From Umezawaea tangerina (GTDB lineage: Bacteria; Actinomycetota; Actinomycetes; Mycobacteriales; Pseudonocardiaceae), in contig NZ_PVTF01000007.1 of assembly GCF_003002815.1 (NCBI RefSeq), positions 124,001 to 188,000 of the forward strand: 64,000 nt of DNA, read 5' to 3'. Both the position numbers and the translations under genes were made by a program. Below are positions 49,122-56,355 of this stretch, piece after piece. Within the stretch, counting starts at the first letter, position 1. Each line of letters starts with the position of its first letter. A model generated the notes under the pieces. That model had not been told where the DNA came from. It made no database searches and saw only the letters and a program-made list of their open reading frames with translations.

Positions 49122-50045
49122 TCAGCGCGCGGGCGGGTCGTCCTCGGTGAGCTGCCGCCGCACCCCGCCGGGCACGTGCACCCCGCGGGCGCGCAAGGTG
49201 TCGATGAACCGCGCGGCGAGCGGGTCCGGCGCGGCGGGCGTCACCGCCACGAGCCCGCGGACCCAGCGCGGCGAGAACGACCGGACCGCGCCGGGGAAGC
49301 CCGCGCTGACCGCGCTCACCGGGCACACGGCCACCCCGAGGCCCGCCGCGGCGAGCTGCGGCGCCGCGGTCGTCACCGCCGTCCTCATCACGGGCTCCGC
49401 GCGGACCCCGGCCTTGGCGAGCGCCCGGTCGAGCCAGCCGCTGAGGCCGTTCTCCGGTGCGTAGTGGACGAGCGGCGCGCCCTCGAGGTCGGCGACCCGC
49501 ACCGCGGGCAGGCCCGCCAGCGGGTGGTCGGCGGGCGCCGCCAGCACGATCTCCTCCTCGGCGACGGCCGTGGTCGTGAAGCGGTCGGGGACCGGCGCGG
49601 GCACCAGCGCCACGTCGACCTCGTCGGACTCGACGAGCCCGAGCAGCTCCTCCATCGACGTGGACTCGCGCAGCGCGATCGTCACCTCCGGGTGGCGGCG
49701 GCGCCACTCGCGGATCCCCGGTGCCAGCACCGGCACGCTCAGGCTCTGCGCGCAGGCCAGCCGCAGCACACCGCCGACCGCCTCACCGGCCGCCCGCGCC
49801 GACCTCACCGCGGCCGCCGACGCCTCGATCGCCCGCCTCGCGTCCGCCACCGCGGCCCGCCCGGCCGGGGTCAGCGTCACACCCCGCGCCTCGCGGCGGA
49901 GCAGCGGTGTCCTCGTCTCGCGCTCCAGCGCCGCGAGCTGGTGGGACACCGCGGGCTGCGACAGGTGCAGCAACCGGGCGGCCTGCGTGATCGACCCGGT
50001 GTCGGCGACCGCCACCAGGCACTCCAGCGCGCGGAGGGTAGCCAT
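49122..50045 (-). CDS. LysR-family regulator
   Basis: 307-residue LysR-type regulator with a canonical N terminus (LRALECLVAVADTGSITQAARLLHLSQPAVSHQLAALERETRTPLLRR) and a PBP2 effector domain (about 90-300). It lies 118 bases upstream of the epimerase on the same strand, so it could regulate that gene or belong to the same transcript. The 134-base spacer ahead of it contains GGGTATCGACCC, which is only partly symmetric. Confidence 0.92.
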   Translation of the reverse strand: MATLRALECLVAVADTGSITQAARLLHLSQPAVSHQLAALERETRTPLLRREARGVTLTPAGRAAVADARRAIEASAAAVRSARAAGEAVGGVLRLACAQSLSVPVLAPGIREWRRRHPEVTIALRESTSMEELLGLVESDEVDVALVPAPVPDRFTTTAVAEEEIVLAAPADHPLAGLPAVRVADLEGAPLVHYAPENGLSGWLDRALAKAGVRAEPVMRTAVTTAAPQLAAAGLGVAVCPVSAVSAGFPGAVRSFSPRWVRGLVAVTPAAPDPLAARFIDTLRARGVHVPGGVRRQLTEDDPPAR

Positions 50046-50179
50046 TCGGGCAGTTTATCGGTCCGGCCTGGGGTATCGACCCTGTCGAGGGGTCGTGTGG
50101 GCGTTCCGCGGGGGGTGAAGGAACGACCGGCGCGGTACGGGGGAACCGGCTCCCGGCCACGACGCGGGACACCAGGCGG

Positions 50180-50638
50180 TCAGGCCTCGCGCAGTCCTTC
50201 GGCGACCTTGGCCAGGCCGTCCCGGATCAGCCGCCCGTAGTCGTCGTCGCCGAGCGCCCCGATCGTGGCCTCCGCGTGCCGCAGGTGCTCGCGGGCGCTG
50301 TCGAGCTCGCCGAGCTTGCGGTAGCACTCGCTCAGGTTCAGGTGCAACGAGGGGAGCAGCCCGGCGACGCTCAGCGGCACCCCGGCCCGCGCCACCCGTT
50401 CGTCGGTCAGCCCGTCGACCGCCGCCAACGCCCGCTGGTCCCAGACCAGCTCCTGCCGCGCGTCGTCCTGCACGTCGGCCATCCCGTGCGCGAGCGTGCA
50501 GACGTGCAGCGGATCCCCTTGCCCACCACCGATCTCGTCCCAGATCTGGGTGAACAGCACCCTGGCCGCCGCCCGCTCGCCGCTGTGCCCGAGCTGCACC
50601 GCCTCGCCGATCCGCAGCAGCACCGGTTCCGTGATCAT
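50180..50638 (-). CDS. TPR-like helical repeat protein
   Basis: 152-residue all-helical protein with tetratricopeptide-like pairs: LLRIGEAVQLGHSGERAAARVLFTQIWDEIG and LPSLHLNLSECYRKLGELDSAREHLRHAEATI. Probably a protein-protein adaptor; homologous short proteins are common and uncharacterised in actinobacteria. ATG 50638 is selected because AAAGGGGACTGCCG precedes it; a longer frame upstream has atypical composition. Confidence 0.75.
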   Translation of the reverse strand: MITEPVLLRIGEAVQLGHSGERAAARVLFTQIWDEIGGGQGDPLHVCTLAHGMADVQDDARQELVWDQRALAAVDGLTDERVARAGVPLSVAGLLPSLHLNLSECYRKLGELDSAREHLRHAEATIGALGDDDYGRLIRDGLAKVAEGLREA

Positions 50639-50706
50639 CGGCAGTCCCCTTTCGCGACGGGGACCGTATCGCTTGTCCGACAAGGGGCACAACGGTCCCG
50701 GACGAC

Positions 50707-50744
50707 GAGCGCCCCTCGGGTCGTGATCGGTCCGAGGGGCGCTC
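50707..50744 (-). terminator. Terminator of the MpaB/Lcp-like gene
   Basis: GAGCGCCCCTCGG (50707-50719) pairs perfectly with CCGAGGGGCGCTC (50732-50744) around a 12-base loop, nine bases past the stop of the oxygenase gene on the reverse strand. Confidence 0.78.
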
Positions 50745-50752
50745 CGTCGGCG

Positions 50753-51949
50753 TCAGGCGCCCGCGCGGTTCCCGGTGGGGATCGTGATGGGTGTGGTGGT
50801 GGGGGAGGTGCCCTTGTTCAGGAACAGCATCGCCAGCGCGCGGACGAACTGGTCGAACAGGTAGAAGCCGACCGGCGCGATCGGGATCAGGCCTTCGCGG
50901 AAGGCGATGTAGGCGGGCCAGCCGGTGCGGATGGTGGCGGCGGCGACGTGGTCACGGCGCAGGTCCAGCCAGTCGCCGATCTCGTCGCTGAGCACGTAGC
51001 GCACGAACTCGTTGAGGAACCCGCGGGTGACGCCGAGGTCGATCTGGGCGGTCAGCCCGAGCAGGTCCTCGGCCAGCTCCCTGCCCTCCACCGAGGGGGT
51101 GAGGATCGGCGTGAGGACGCGGGCGGCCTGGGCGTCGGCGGCGGCCCAGGTCTGGGGGATGAAGTCGTCGCGGACGCCGAGCAGGTGGATGGCGACCTGC
51201 CACATGTGCAGGAACGCGTCCTCCTCCGCGGCGGTCATCGGGACGCGCCACTCGACGAGCTTGCGGTGCACGAAGGTGCCGAGGCTGTGGAAGGTGACCA
51301 GGATGTCGCCGTTGCTGATCGGGACCTGCTCCTCGGCGACCGCCTTCCAGTGCGGCGACTGGGGCAGCAGGTGGCGCACGGCGGCGTGCACCACGCGGGT
51401 CTTGTTGGCGGTGACCACGAACTGGCCCGAGGGCTCGAACGCGGTGGCCTCGCTGAGGTCGTAGCCGAAGGTGAACGTCTTGGCGGCGCGGTCCTGCATG
51501 TCGGCGCCGCCCGCGGACCAGTAGACGGACTTGGCCTCGCGCGGGATCACCGTGCTCATGATCCCGCTGCCCAGGCCGTACAGCATGAACAGGTAGGTGT
51601 CCTTGCGCCGGTTGAAGTCCGCGGCCAGGCGCAGCTTGGCGCGGTCGGCCCAGGACGGCAGCCTGGTGGCCTGTTGGAGGTGGGCGGCGAGGTCGGCCGG
51701 TAACCCGCTGGGCAGCGGGTGGTCGTTGTCGACCCACGGCCGCATCGCCGTGTTGACCGCCGGGATCCGGCCGGTGTCCAGGAGTCCTGCCACCACGCGG
51801 TCCAGGTCGTCGTCCCAGACCCACCACGGGTCGGTGCCCGCGGCCGCCGGGCCCAGCGGGGCCGCGGAGGCGGCGTTGGCGCCCGCCACGCTCACCAGAC
51901 CGAGTGCCACACCGAGCGAGAGAAGGTTCCGTCGACTGAGATTGCCCAT
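50753..51949 (-). CDS. Tat-exported MpaB/Lcp-family oxygenase (DUF2236)
   Basis: 398-residue protein with a twin-arginine signal (LSRRNLLSLGVALGLVSVAGANAASA) and the DUF2236 fold of latex-clearing protein and MpaB-type oxygenases. The heme-pocket segment TANKTRVVHAAVRHLLP matches the K-T...H-A-A-V-R-H core of Lcp, in which a histidine ligates heme b. Lcp cleaves cis-polyisoprene outside the cell; MpaB cleaves a farnesyl chain. Which prenyl or lipid substrate applies here is unknown. Start ATG 51949 has AGGT six bases upstream. Confidence 0.82.
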   Translation of the reverse strand: MGNLSRRNLLSLGVALGLVSVAGANAASAAPLGPAAAGTDPWWVWDDDLDRVVAGLLDTGRIPAVNTAMRPWVDNDHPLPSGLPADLAAHLQQATRLPSWADRAKLRLAADFNRRKDTYLFMLYGLGSGIMSTVIPREAKSVYWSAGGADMQDRAAKTFTFGYDLSEATAFEPSGQFVVTANKTRVVHAAVRHLLPQSPHWKAVAEEQVPISNGDILVTFHSLGTFVHRKLVEWRVPMTAAEEDAFLHMWQVAIHLLGVRDDFIPQTWAAADAQAARVLTPILTPSVEGRELAEDLLGLTAQIDLGVTRGFLNEFVRYVLSDEIGDWLDLRRDHVAAATIRTGWPAYIAFREGLIPIAPVGFYLFDQFVRALAMLFLNKGTSPTTTPITIPTGNRAGA

Positions 51950-52127
51950 TTACTTACCTAGCTTCCCTGGTAGGCATAGGCGCAGCGCAAGTCATGTATC
52001 ACTGGAACGAACCGGCCGCGACGCCGCTTGATCCAACGCGAGATTGCTGGTTAACATATCGAAGTGGGTCGCCCGGCGGCAAGGGCATCGTCGCCCTGAA
52101 TCGGTCCGCTACTCCGGAGGAGTCCGC

Positions 52128-53753
52128 ATGACCAGTGAGCAGGGCAGGATCCCGGCGTCCCCGACCACCGCGGTGGTGGTCGCCCGTCCCGGCTGGGTGA
52201 CCGACGAGGTGGTCGCGGGGTGGTGCGAGCGGGTGCGCCGCGACGTGACGCGGCACGGGGGCTCCGCGCCGGAGCCGACGACCGCCGTCGCGCCCTACGA
52301 CCTGTCGCCGACCGCGACCGTCCCCGCGTGCGCCCCGGAGGACGTCGCGGCCGCGGTCGTGAGCGCCCGACGGGCCCAGCACGCCTGGGCGGGGACACCG
52401 GTCGCGCGCCGCGGCGCGGTCGTGCTCGCCTTCCACGACCTGCTGCTGCGACGCCAGGAGGAGGTGCTCGACCTGGTCCAGTGGGAGACGGGCAAGGCGC
52501 GCTACCACGCCTGGCAGGAGGTCGCCCAGGTCGCGACCATCGCGCGGTACTACGCCCGCCGCGCCCGGCACCACCTCGCACCCCGGCGGGTGCGCGGGAT
52601 GGTGCCCGGTCTGACGAAGGTCAGGGAGGTGCGGGTGCCCAGGGGTGTAGTCGGTGTCATCTCCCCCTGGAACTACCCGCTCTACCTCGGCGTCGGCGAC
52701 GTGCTGCCCGCGCTGCTCGCGGGCAACGCCGTCGTCTCGCGGGCGGACTCCCAGACCCCGCTGACCATGCTGTGGACCCGCGCCCTGATGGCCGAGGCCG
52801 GTCTGCCGGACGACCTGTGGCAGGTCGTGACCGGTCCGGGGCCGGTGGTGGGCACGGCCGTGGTCGACACCGTCGACTTCGTCTGCTTCACCGGCTCGAC
52901 CGCCACCGGTCGCGCGGTGGCCGAGCGCGCCGCGCGGCGGCTCGTCGGGGCGTCGCTGGAGCTCGGCGGCAAGAACCCGCTCATCGTGCGCGAGGACGCC
53001 GACGTCGCCGCCGCGGCGGCGGGCACGGCGGTGGCGGCCTTCGCCAACACCGGGCAGATGTGCGTGCACGTCGAACGCGTCTACGTGCACGAGCGGGTCC
53101 ACGACGCGTTCCGCGACGAGCTCGTGCGGGTGACGCGGGCGCTGCGGCTGGGGCGGTCCTACGACTACTCCTGCGACATCGGGTCGCTGGTCTCGCCCGC
53201 GCGGCTGGCGGCCGTCGAGGCGCACGTGGAGGACGCGGTGGGCCACGGGGCGACGGTGCTCGTGGGCGGTCGCGCCCGGCCCGACGTCGGCCCGCTGCAC
53301 TACGAGCCCACCGTCCTGGAGGGCGTCACGCCCGCCATGGCCGTGTTCGGCGAGGAGACCTTCGGCCCGGTGGTCTCGCTGCACCCCTACGCCGAGGGCA
53401 GCGACCCGGTCGCGCTGGCGAACCAGGGGAGCTACGGCCTGTCGGCGTCGATCTGGTCCAAGGACGGCCGCGAGGCCCAGCGGATGGCCCGGCGCATCCG
53501 GTCGGGGTCGGTCAACATCAACGACGGCGCCGCGGCCGCGGCGGGCAGCGTCGAGGCCGGGATGGGCGGCATGGGCGACAGCGGCCTCGGCAGGCGGCAC
53601 GGCGCCGAGGGGATCCTCAAGTTCACCGAGAGCCAGACGATCGCCGCCCAGCGCCTCCTGCCGCTGGGCCCCTCGCCGAAGTCGTCCGCGGGCGCCTTCG
53701 TCCGCCGCACCAACCGCCGGCTGACCCTGCTGCGCAGGCTGGGCGTCCGATGA
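52128..53753 (+). CDS. gabD2: Succinate-semialdehyde-type aldehyde dehydrogenase, GabD2-like
   Basis: 541-residue NAD(P)-dependent aldehyde dehydrogenase. Catalytic Cys312 lies in NTGQMCVHVERVY and general base Glu278 in LELGGKNP. The segments VVGVISPWNYPLYL, GNAVVSRADSQTPLTMLWT and FTESQTIAAQR resemble the actinobacterial GabD2 group (from memory of Rv1731). It oxidises an aldehyde to its acid; succinic semialdehyde is the nominal substrate. The N-terminal 40 residues are an extension. GGAGGAG five bases upstream supports ATG 52128. It overlaps a 32-codon frame by four bases and precedes an acyl-CoA dehydrogenase gene. Confidence 0.9.
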   Translation: MTSEQGRIPASPTTAVVVARPGWVTDEVVAGWCERVRRDVTRHGGSAPEPTTAVAPYDLSPTATVPACAPEDVAAAVVSARRAQHAWAGTPVARRGAVVLAFHDLLLRRQEEVLDLVQWETGKARYHAWQEVAQVATIARYYARRARHHLAPRRVRGMVPGLTKVREVRVPRGVVGVISPWNYPLYLGVGDVLPALLAGNAVVSRADSQTPLTMLWTRALMAEAGLPDDLWQVVTGPGPVVGTAVVDTVDFVCFTGSTATGRAVAERAARRLVGASLELGGKNPLIVREDADVAAAAAGTAVAAFANTGQMCVHVERVYVHERVHDAFRDELVRVTRALRLGRSYDYSCDIGSLVSPARLAAVEAHVEDAVGHGATVLVGGRARPDVGPLHYEPTVLEGVTPAMAVFGEETFGPVVSLHPYAEGSDPVALANQGSYGLSASIWSKDGREAQRMARRIRSGSVNINDGAAAAAGSVEAGMGGMGDSGLGRRHGAEGILKFTESQTIAAQRLLPLGPSPKSSAGAFVRRTNRRLTLLRRLGVR

Positions 53754-53848
53754 GGCCGCCGGCGGCGGTCCCGGTCGACGCGGACCTGCTCGACACCCCG
53801 TGGGCCGGCCTCGCCATCGCCGACGCCGGGCTGGTGCCGTCATGCTGA
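53750..53848 (+). CDS. Possible 32-residue protein between ALDH and ACAD genes
   Basis: A short frame starting in the stop of the aldehyde dehydrogenase gene (ATGA) and ending 53 bases before the acyl-CoA dehydrogenase. The product is proline- and alanine-rich at the N terminus and ends PSC. Coupled overlaps are the rule in this genome, which is the only support; it may be chance. Confidence 0.3.
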   Translation: MRPPAAVPVDADLLDTPWAGLAIADAGLVPSC

Positions 53849-53900
53849 CGGAGTCGTCCCCCCAGTGCGCCACCGAGACAGCCCAAGATCGGAGCCCCGG

Positions 53901-55067
53901 ATGAGCAGCAGCGCGATCCCCGCAGGACGGTCGCTCTACGACGACGACCACGAGCTGTTGCGGGACACGGTCCGCGCCTTCGTGGACAAGCACGCCGCAC
54001 CCCACGCCGAGCGGTGGCGGGCGGAGGGCAAGGTCGACCGCGTGCTGTTCGAGGAGGCGGCCAAGGCGGGCATCCTCGGGTTCGGCATCCCCGAGGAGTA
54101 CGGCGGTGGCGGCATCACCGACTACCGCTTCAACGCCGTGATCGGCGAGGAGTTCTCCCGCGACCCGGTGTCCGACGGGCTCGCCGGGGTCGCGCTGTCC
54201 AACGACATCGTCATCCCCTACTTCACCGACCTGACCGACGACGCGCAGAAGGCCCGCTGGCTGCCCGGCATCGCCGCCGGGAAGCTGGTCGTCGCGGTCG
54301 CCATGACCGAACCGGGGACCGGGAGCGACCTGGCGGGCATCGCGACCACCGCCGTGCGCGACGGCGACGACTACGTGGTCAACGGCAGCAAGGTCTTCAT
54401 CTCCAACGGCCAGAACGCCGACCTCGTGGTGACCGCCGTGCGGACCGGCCCCGACCGCCACCGGGGGATCAGCCTGCTCGTCGTCGAGGCCGACCGCGAG
54501 GGCTTCTCCCGCGGCCGCAACCTGGAGAAGGTCGGCCTGCACGCCCAGGACACCAGCGAGCTGTTCTTCCAGGACGTCCGGGTCCCCGCGGCCAACCTGC
54601 TCGGCGAGGAGGGGTCGGGCTTCGCCGGTCTGATGCGGAACCTGCCCCAGGAGCGGATCTCGATCGCGTCCAACGCGGTGGCCTCCTCCGAGGGCGTGCT
54701 GGAGCGCACCCTGGACTACGTCAAGCAGCGCAAGGCGTTCGGGCAGCCGATCGGGTCCTTCCAGAACACCCGCTTCGAGCTGGCCGACATGGTCACCGCG
54801 GTCCGGGTGAGCCGCAGCTACGTCGACGACCTGCTCGCCCGGCACTCCCGCGGCGAGCTCACCGCCGTGGACGCGGCGGCGGCGAAGTTCTGGACCACGG
54901 AGCAGTACGTCTCCGTGGTCGGGCGGTGCCTGCAGCTGCACGGCGGCTACGGCTACATGCTGGAGTACCGCATCGCCCACGACTACCTGGACTCCCGCGT
55001 CTCCACCATCTACGGCGGCACCACGGAGATCATGAAGGAGATCGTCGGCCGCGACCTCGGCCTGTAG
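53901..55067 (+). CDS. Acyl-CoA dehydrogenase
   Basis: 388-residue FAD-dependent acyl-CoA dehydrogenase. Helical N-terminal domain (LYDDDHELLRDTVRAFVDKHAAPH), the FAD/substrate strand VAVAMTEPGTGSDLAGI, VNGSKVFISNGQNADLVV, then RKAFGQPIGSFQNTRFELADM, and the C-terminal LQLHGGYGYMLEYRI, IYGGTTEIMKEIVGRDL. In the IYGGT variant the catalytic Glu of IYEGT is absent; such enzymes use a Glu elsewhere. Chain-length preference is not readable. ATG 53901 follows GGAG by six bases. Likely in one unit with the aldehyde dehydrogenase upstream, and followed by a TetR gene. Confidence 0.93.
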   Translation: MSSSAIPAGRSLYDDDHELLRDTVRAFVDKHAAPHAERWRAEGKVDRVLFEEAAKAGILGFGIPEEYGGGGITDYRFNAVIGEEFSRDPVSDGLAGVALSNDIVIPYFTDLTDDAQKARWLPGIAAGKLVVAVAMTEPGTGSDLAGIATTAVRDGDDYVVNGSKVFISNGQNADLVVTAVRTGPDRHRGISLLVVEADREGFSRGRNLEKVGLHAQDTSELFFQDVRVPAANLLGEEGSGFAGLMRNLPQERISIASNAVASSEGVLERTLDYVKQRKAFGQPIGSFQNTRFELADMVTAVRVSRSYVDDLLARHSRGELTAVDAAAAKFWTTEQYVSVVGRCLQLHGGYGYMLEYRIAHDYLDSRVSTIYGGTTEIMKEIVGRDLGL

Positions 55068-55094
55068 CCGCGTCGTCGCACGACCGGTCGAGGC

Positions 55095-55142
55095 GCGCCA
55101 TGTCAACCGCGAGTCACGCGGGGACACGTGGTTGACTGGCGC
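55095..55142. promoter_or_regulatory. Long inverted repeat before the double TetR gene
   Basis: GTCAACC (55102-55108) and GGTTGAC (55130-55136) are perfect arms; including flanks the arms are GCGCCA-t-GTCAACC and GGTTGAC-TGGCGC with one extra base on the left. The spacer is 21 bases. It lies about 45 bases upstream of the TetR GTG and contains a -35-like TTGACT. It is probably an autoregulatory operator. Confidence 0.6.
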
Positions 55143-55182
55143 CCGTGGCCCTGTTCCCGCGTGCGTCCGCCGGGGTGCCGCG

Positions 55183-56346
55183 GTGACCGCCGAGTCGACC
55201 GCGGCCGTCCGACCGCGCAACCGCAAGCAGCTCATCGTCGAGGCGGCGGGGCGGGTCTTCAGCGAGCGCGGCTACCACGCGGCGTCCATGGACGGGATCG
55301 CCGCCGCGGTCGGCATCACCGCCGCCGCCCTGTACCGGCACTTCCCGAACAAGTACGCGCTGTTCGCCGAGTGCGCCGACGTCATGGCGGACCGGCTCGT
55401 CGCCGCGCTCGTCGAGGTGCCCGCCGAGGCACCGCCCGCCGACGTGCTCGCCCCGGTCACCCGCGTCACCGTCGCCCACCGCGCCTCGGGCGGCCTGTAC
55501 CGGTGGGAGGCCCGCTACCTCGACCGCGCCGACCGCCACGCGCTCGCGGCGAAGTTCGCCCACGTCGTCGACCGGGTGGCCGACGCGGTGCGCCGCGAGC
55601 ACCCGCTGCCCGACGAGCACCTGCGCGCCACCGCGGCCCTCGGCGCGATCGGGTCCATCACGATGCACCACGCCTCGATCGCGCAGCGCCGGGTCGAGGA
55701 GCTGCTGCTGGCGTCCGCCCTGCGCGTGGTCGCGACCGACCCCACGACGGCACCCCGCGGCGCCCGCCTGGTCGACCTGCCCACTCCGCCCGTGCCGCGC
55801 ACCCGGCGTTCGGAGATCCTCGCGGCCGCCGTCCCGCTGTTCGAGCGGGACGGGTTCGCCAACGTCACCAACGGCATGATCGCCGAGGCCGTGGGCGTGG
55901 TGTCGTCGGCGATCTACCGCTACTTCCCCGGCAAGGCCGACATCCTGGCCGCCGCCTGCCTCCAGGCCGCCGGGCTGCTGGCGCAGGCGGTGGAGCAGAA
56001 CCTGCGCGGGGTGGTCGACCCGCACGAGGCCGTGGTCGCGCTGACGGCGACCTACGTGGCCTACAGCTTCGAGCACACCGCGCTCACCAGCGTCGCCGAC
56101 GCCGAGGTCATCGGCCTGCCCGCCGCGTTGCAGCGCACCCTGGTCGTCGCGCAGCGCGAGCACATCGCCGTGTGGGAGCAGCAGCTGCGGCTGGTGCGCC
56201 CGGAGCTCGACTCGCGCCAGGCCCGCGTGCTGGTGCACGCCGGGTTCGGCGTCGTCGTCGAGGCCGGGCGCAGGCTCCGCTGGCAGGACACCCCCGCCCA
56301 CCGCGACGCCGTCGCCGCCTTCGTCCTGGCCTCCCTGGGACTGTGA
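55183..56346 (+). CDS. Regulator with two TetR domains in tandem
   Basis: 387 residues made of two complete TetR units. The first DNA-binding domain (about 10-60) reads KQLIVEAAGRVFSERGYHAASMDGIAAAVGITAAALYRHFPNKYAL; the second (about 205-260) reads RSEILAAAVPLFERDGFANVTNGMIAEAVGVVSSAIYRYFPGKADIL. Each is followed by its own ligand-type domain. Such fusions act as pseudo-dimers in one chain and occur in mycobacteria and relatives, often near acyl-CoA metabolism genes. Probably controls the acyl-CoA dehydrogenase/aldehyde dehydrogenase unit. GTG 55183 is preferred because the upstream TTG (55132) lies in the operator-like repeat. Confidence 0.88.
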   Translation: MTAESTAAVRPRNRKQLIVEAAGRVFSERGYHAASMDGIAAAVGITAAALYRHFPNKYALFAECADVMADRLVAALVEVPAEAPPADVLAPVTRVTVAHRASGGLYRWEARYLDRADRHALAAKFAHVVDRVADAVRREHPLPDEHLRATAALGAIGSITMHHASIAQRRVEELLLASALRVVATDPTTAPRGARLVDLPTPPVPRTRRSEILAAAVPLFERDGFANVTNGMIAEAVGVVSSAIYRYFPGKADILAAACLQAAGLLAQAVEQNLRGVVDPHEAVVALTATYVAYSFEHTALTSVADAEVIGLPAALQRTLVVAQREHIAVWEQQLRLVRPELDSRQARVLVHAGFGVVVEAGRRLRWQDTPAHRDAVAAFVLASLGL

Positions 56347-56355
56347 CCCGCCGCC

